Below are positions 58,301-64,000 of a DNA stretch of 64,000 nt, piece by piece; the first letter of the stretch is position 1, and each line of letters begins with the position of its first letter. The stretch is taken from the NCBI GenBank assembly GCA_007258455.2, contig VDFB02000003.1:39931986-39995985 (forward strand), written 5' to 3'. The translations under genes were made by a program, and so were the position numbers. The stretch comes from Sequoia sempervirens. Its lineage: Eukaryota; Streptophyta; Pinopsida; Cupressales; Cupressaceae. The notes beneath the pieces are model-generated. The model was not told the DNA's origin, did not search any database, and saw nothing but the letters and a program-made list of their open reading frames with translations.

Positions 58301-59740
58301 TGTCATTAGGAGGTGGTATATATATAGGATGTGAATATCATTGTAAGGATGTGTTGAGTATGATATTTTATTTGAGATCTCTTGGAGATATAATGAGGAG
58401 TGGCTTCTTCCACAAGGAGTATTGTATGACGCTACCCCACGTCAAAGATTATCCTCTTTTTGTATATATTGGATATAAGGACATTTTGACCCATAAACAT
58501 CTCTTGTGTGGTGTAAGACCTATCTTCTATGCTATGTTATTGTCATTATTATATGGGTGGATCTTATCATTGTGTTTATTGAGGCTTCACCATAATTACG
58601 AGGGAACCAAAATTATGGCCAATCATTGTAGCTTTTGAAGGGTGTTCTTGAGCACATGTTACACTTGTTTTGATTTAGCCAGTTTTATTCAAGGTACAAG
58701 GATATCATCTAAAAAACAATCATCCATCATAACTAGTAACGCTTACATATGCTTCCAAGTAGAATGGAGAATATCAAAAGAGAATTGGTTATAGGAGGTT
58801 GAATTTGATAAGCACTTGCACTATCACTAGCACTTGCACCAGAGGGGGTGCAGGGGTTACGCCGATAGATAAATATAAGAACACCATGTTTCCCTCTCTT
58901 TAGCCGCTGTCATCTGGGACTCCCGGTGATGAATCTTGACCTGTAGGAGAGAAGAACAAAAGACATTAGAAACAATATTCACTTTTTTTCCTTTCTACTT
59001 GCAGATAGAAGGACCCTTTGTTTTTAGGGCTCCTAATATACAATAGTTCCACTAAACTCTTTATATCAATTATAGACAGTAAGAAAGTCTCTCAACTCCT
59101 AGTTATTATAAGCATCCTAAAAGAAAATGGAGATGTAAAGAAGCAAAGAAAGAAGATTGGATATAACTGTCACTTACTGTTCTCTTTTTCGTGAATCAAC
59201 TCAAATTCATTGTTTTTTTGAGGAATCCATATAATAAAGAAGACTTTGGGTGGTTGATTTTCTTGTGATTAAGAGACTTATTTGTGTGATTTGCAAGAAT
59301 GAGTCTAAGCCTTAGGCTTCGTACTCTAACAAATAGTCAAGAAAATGGTTTCACAAAAATGCTTTCCTCTAGAATTTCGCAGATCTGAAACATGTAAAAT
59401 GACAAGCAAATTTATAAGTCACAGCGACTAAGATGGAAATATACTATATTAGAGGATTTGAGATTAGTTGGAACCAAAATTTCGTGAACTCAGAATCCAA
59501 TATGTAAGGATATTTGAATTCTCAAAATTCAATGGACATGAATGTACTTGACCAACCTTGCAATAAAAAATGAGAGGATGCTCAACAACTGATAGTGTAC
59601 AAAAATTATCATTCAATAGAGTTTTAAATACATTGTCGGAATTCAGTCCATTATTGAGTTCATAAATTGCAGTAGTTGAGTCTTTGCACCATACAATAAG
59701 CCCTTGAGTCCATTATTTAATGAATTGTCGACATAAGCCC
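55360..59740. other. AT-rich intergenic stretch
   Basis: The first few hundred bases should be the 3' UTR of the GDT1-like gene; no clear polyadenylation site is called. A loose repeat of GGCTTT...CATGGGCTTTCAAGCCC occurs at 55565-55685. Otherwise I see no gene, RNA or bounded repeat. The longest frame (58258-58638) shows no recognised domain. Confidence 0.6.
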
Positions 59741-60120
59741 CTAGGCTTTGAAAGTGAAAGGCATAAAATGTGAATCATGAACTTTAATAAGATGAAAAAA
59801 AATAAGAAAGCTTGCTAGTGTATCACTTCCATTATTATGATTAACCATAATCTAATCATCTTCAATATCAATGTTAGGAGTTGCATGTTCGCTCACATGA
59901 TGTCCCAAATCAAGCCCTTGAATATGGCCTGCAGACTTTAGACCCTAGGCTTTGGAAGTGAAAAGCATATAATGTGAATTATGAACTTTGCTAAGATGAC
60001 AAAATAAGAGAGCTTGCTAATGTATCATTTCCACCCTTATGATTAACTACGATCTAATCACCTTTAGTATCAATGTTAGGAGTTGCATGTTCTCTTCCAT
60101 TATGTCCCAAATCACCAAAT
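59741..60120. repeat. Two-copy diverged tandem repeat, period about 203 bp
   Basis: 59741-59918 and 59944-60120 align from CTAGGCTTTGAAAGTGAAA to GATGTCCCAAATCA with many substitutions. Non-coding. Confidence 0.75.
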
Positions 60121-60638
60121 GACACTCAGGAGGAAGTTTGCTTGTGAACGACAAAACTTGATATTATGTTCGATGTAGAATTGTCTTCTTTGTCTATCAA
60201 AGAACTTAGAGCCAACCTCTAATTCAAGAGGTCAAAATATTTAAAGGCTTTCACTAGACAACTCTTACTTATTAGGTCCCAAATCACCAAATGACACTCA
60301 GGAGGAAGTTTGCTTGTGAACGACAAAACTTGATATTATGTTCGATGTAGAATTGTCTTCTTTGTCTATCAAAGAACTTAGAGCCAACCTCTAATTCAAG
60401 AGGTCAAAATATTTAAAGGCTTTCACTAGACAACTCTTACTTATTAGACAACTCTTACTTATTAGGTCCCAAATCACCAAATGACACTCAGGAGGAAGTT
60501 TGCTTGTGAACGACAAAACTTGATATTATGTTCGATGTAGAATTGTCTTCTTTGTCTATCAAAGAACTTAGAGCCAACCTCTAATTCAAGAGGTCAAAAT
60601 ATTTAAAGGCTTTCACTAGACAACTCTTACTTATTAGG
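60105..60638. repeat. Three near-identical tandem copies of 172 bp
   Basis: Copies start at 60105, 60277 and 60467 (TCCCAAATCACCAAATGACA). The middle one is 18 bp longer because ACAACTCTTACTTATTAG is doubled. By eye the copies are otherwise identical, implying very recent amplification or an assembly artefact. Confidence 0.9.
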
Positions 60639-60644
60639 GTGCCA

Positions 60645-60979
60645 TGTTTGCGCTCAACAGTTCAAAATCTCCATATACAAATGTCAGTTGAGGCAGGTAG
60701 TTCCAGCAACCTAGAGATTATACCTAGTGTCCAAGAAAGCAGCCCAGCCATGCCAATAGTAAAAGCTAAATTATCTGACACCTGCTCACCCTTACCAAAG
60801 ATTATACAAATCTTAGTTGAACTGTTTGCGCTCAACAGTTCAAAATCTCCATATACAAATGTCAGTTGAGGCAGGTAGTTCCAACAACCTAGAGATTATA
60901 CCTAGTATCCAAAAAAGCAGCTCAGCCATGCCAGTAGTAAAAGCTAAATTATCTGACACCTGCTCACCCTTACCAAAGA
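60645..60979. repeat. Two-copy direct duplication, period 178 bp
   Basis: 60645-60800 and 60823-60979 share GTTTGCGCTCAACAGTTCAA through CACCCTTACCAAAG with about five differences. The second copy's end overlaps the possible minus-strand exon and its splice donor. Confidence 0.85.
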
Positions 60980-61079
60980 GAAATTGTTGATCTGGATGCC
61001 ACTCCTTTGGGCCAGAAATTCCAAATACAGTAGACGCGACTACTGCAACAACGGCCATTAAAACTTCTGCTCCATTCAA
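60974..61079 (-). CDS. Possible first exon of an unidentified gene
   Basis: Minus strand ATG at 61079 reads MNGAEVLMAVVAVVASTVFG then ISGPKEWHPDQQFLF, ending at a good donor (TTTG-GTAAGG, 60974/60973). The start is hydrophobic, like a signal anchor. I do not recognise the protein. No second exon is found in the following duplicated stretch, so it may be a decayed or spurious frame. Confidence 0.25.
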
Positions 61080-61599
61080 AATGCAATCATGATAGAAGAA
61101 AACAAAGTTCTATTTTTTGAAGTGGATCATCTTTCAATATATTACAAAAACGTTCTGCACCTAATAATTGTAGCCCAAAAGGAAAATCATAAGTTCCCAT
61201 CTTCAATTTCAGAAACAACAGATTGGAGCTCTACATTGCACAAAAACAAAGCAATCTGTCAACAATGAGTGGGACAAACACACTCTGTGAATGTGAAGGA
61301 TTATCCATTGAAGATTCCAGCCACACCACATCCAACAAATTATCATTTTTCCAAACCAAACAATATTCTCACAAAGTTGCTATGGGGTCCAATCTATTCT
61401 TAGCATTCAACAGAGCAGGAAACACTCCATTCTGGAATATGTGGTTGATTTGTACAGATCCAACCCCCTTTTCTAATACTGGATCTCTAAGGGTGGGTTA
61501 AGATCACTCTGTTTTCTGATACCCTCATGGATTTTTCCTGGTCTGTTGAATGCGTGATTATATTAAACTACAGACCAACCTTCACTATAGTAGATCTGC

Positions 61600-61830
61600 C
61601 CAAAATTTCTGTAGCCTACCTAAATCTTCATGAATATCATATAAAATATCTACGACCTACCTAAAATTTCATGGGTATCATATAAAATTCCTGTGACCTA
61701 TCCAAAACTTCATGGGTATCATACAATACTTTTGTGGACTACCCAAAAATTCATGGGTATCATACAATATTTTTGTGGACTACCCAAAAATTCATATTTT
61801 CATACAAGTGGTTTATCCAAAACTTAATGT
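61600..61830. repeat. About five units of a 41-bp tandem repeat
   Basis: Units of the form CTACCCAAAAATTCATGGGT plus ATCATACAATATTTTTGTGGA, increasingly diverged to the left. Just upstream of the GCAL-like exon. 61080-61600 shows no gene. Confidence 0.8.
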
Positions 61831-61915
61831 GAAACATATGCACAGGTAAACAATCCATGATAATCATCAAACATCTTAATGGACGTCTTCTGGTTCGTCG
61901 TATCATCATCATCAG

Positions 61916-62224
61916 TGGAGGGGGGAAGCCGCAATAGTGAGCTCGTCGGCGGCAGAAAGCGTAGGAGGAGTAGAGCGGCGGGTAAAATGGGACTACAGAG
62001 GGCAGAGGAAGGCAGTGCCGCCGGGGCCATGGGTGCCCGACATCGCAGTAGATGCGTACGTAGTGCCCAATGCTGTGGTGTGCGGGCAAGTGGAAGTGCA
62101 AGACTCCTCCTCCCTCTGGTACGGCTCCGTTCTCCGCAGCGACCTTAACAAATTTTTTGGGGGCTTCTGCTCCAATGTTCAGGAAAAGTGCGTTTTTCAC
62201 TCTGCTCCTTCTTCGCCAACAAGT
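61916..62224 (+). pseudogene. Gamma-carbonic-anhydrase-like (GCAL) partial exon
   Basis: After a possible acceptor (CATCATCATCATCAG, ends 61915) one frame reads AAIVSSSAAESVGGVERR, VKWDYRGQRKAVPPGPWVPD, IAVDAYVVPNAVVCGQVEVQ, LWYGSVLRSDLNK and GFCSNVQEKCVFHSAPSSPT. This matches the N-terminal third of plant GCAL1/2, left-handed beta-helix subunits of the mitochondrial complex I carbonic anhydrase domain. There is no in-frame ATG: a stop lies just upstream and the nearest ATG (61879) is in another frame. Similarity stops at 62224, just before an antisense ubiquitin-S27a fragment, with no clear donor. It may be a real exon with the rest beyond the window, or a truncated copy. The diverged KFFGGFCSN favours decay. 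Confidence 0.6.
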
Positions 62225-62261
62225 GCTCTCTTTTTTCCCCTCCCACCTTTTGGTTTGGCCT

Positions 62262-64000
<1,739 letters not shown>

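Noticed and set aside
58258..58638. 126-codon plus-strand ORF
   Set aside because: No recognisable domain, biased hydrophobic content, no splice or promoter context, and surrounded by featureless AT-rich DNA.
60105..60638. CRISPR-like array
   Set aside because: The units are long direct tandem duplications without unique spacers in a plant nuclear context.
61760..62200. 146-residue minus-strand ORF
   Set aside because: It is antisense to the GCAL-like exon and shows no homology of its own.

Overview
The window looks like nuclear DNA of a gymnosperm, most likely a conifer. It is AT-rich, packed with nested LTR retrotransposons, and carries plant protein-coding exons split by an 11 kb intron. 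The Ty3/gypsy proteins include a gag type starting MDGNNN that I associate from memory with conifers. No bacterial, organellar or viral genome organisation is seen.

Positions 1-43329 are one nested stack of retrotransposons, which I could order from target-site duplications (TSDs) and interrupted reading frames. The outermost element (here F/G, minus strand) has its right end at 43329 and runs leftward past the window edge. Inserted into it are: solo LTR C (34597-39925, TSD CATCC); a gag-protease element without reverse transcriptase (E, 27819-33382, TSD ATCCC); a chromodomain Ty3/gypsy element (H, 14545-26638, TSD GATTT); and a giant-LTR copy (D, ending at 14312). Third-level insertions are solo LTR B (17631-22178, TSD AGCCT) inside the RNase H region of H, a chromodomain gypsy element (A, 4880-13443, TSD TGCTA) inside D, and a giant-LTR copy (1-779, cut by the window edge) inside the ORF of D.

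Positions 43676-55359 hold the last four exons, plus strand, of a gene for a chloroplast GDT1/UPF0016-family membrane cation transporter (PAM71/CMT1 type). Its 11 kb intron contains two tRNA-like SINE candidates, two decayed hAT-like elements, a LINE ORF1 relic (DUF4283 type) and another solo LTR (50175-52144, TSD AACAA). The upstream exons are not in the window, so the nested stack probably also lies in an intron or just 5' of the gene.

Positions 55360-64000 are mostly featureless AT-rich DNA with several tandem duplications. They also hold one partial exon of a mitochondrial gamma-carbonic-anhydrase-like (GCAL) gene and an antisense, internally deleted ubiquitin-S27a pseudogene next to it.

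Three observations stand out. First, 34 exact copies of CTA(A/T)4TAG, a MADS/MEF2-type site, were found by eye, all inside LTRs of four families and usually with palindromic flanks that differ between families. Second, the giant LTRs carry arrays of AAATGCGCCC and appear to host a spliced ORF in U3, upstream of their TATA box. Third, nonsense mutations in the elements are mostly CAG-to-TAG, as expected from decay at CHG-methylated sites.
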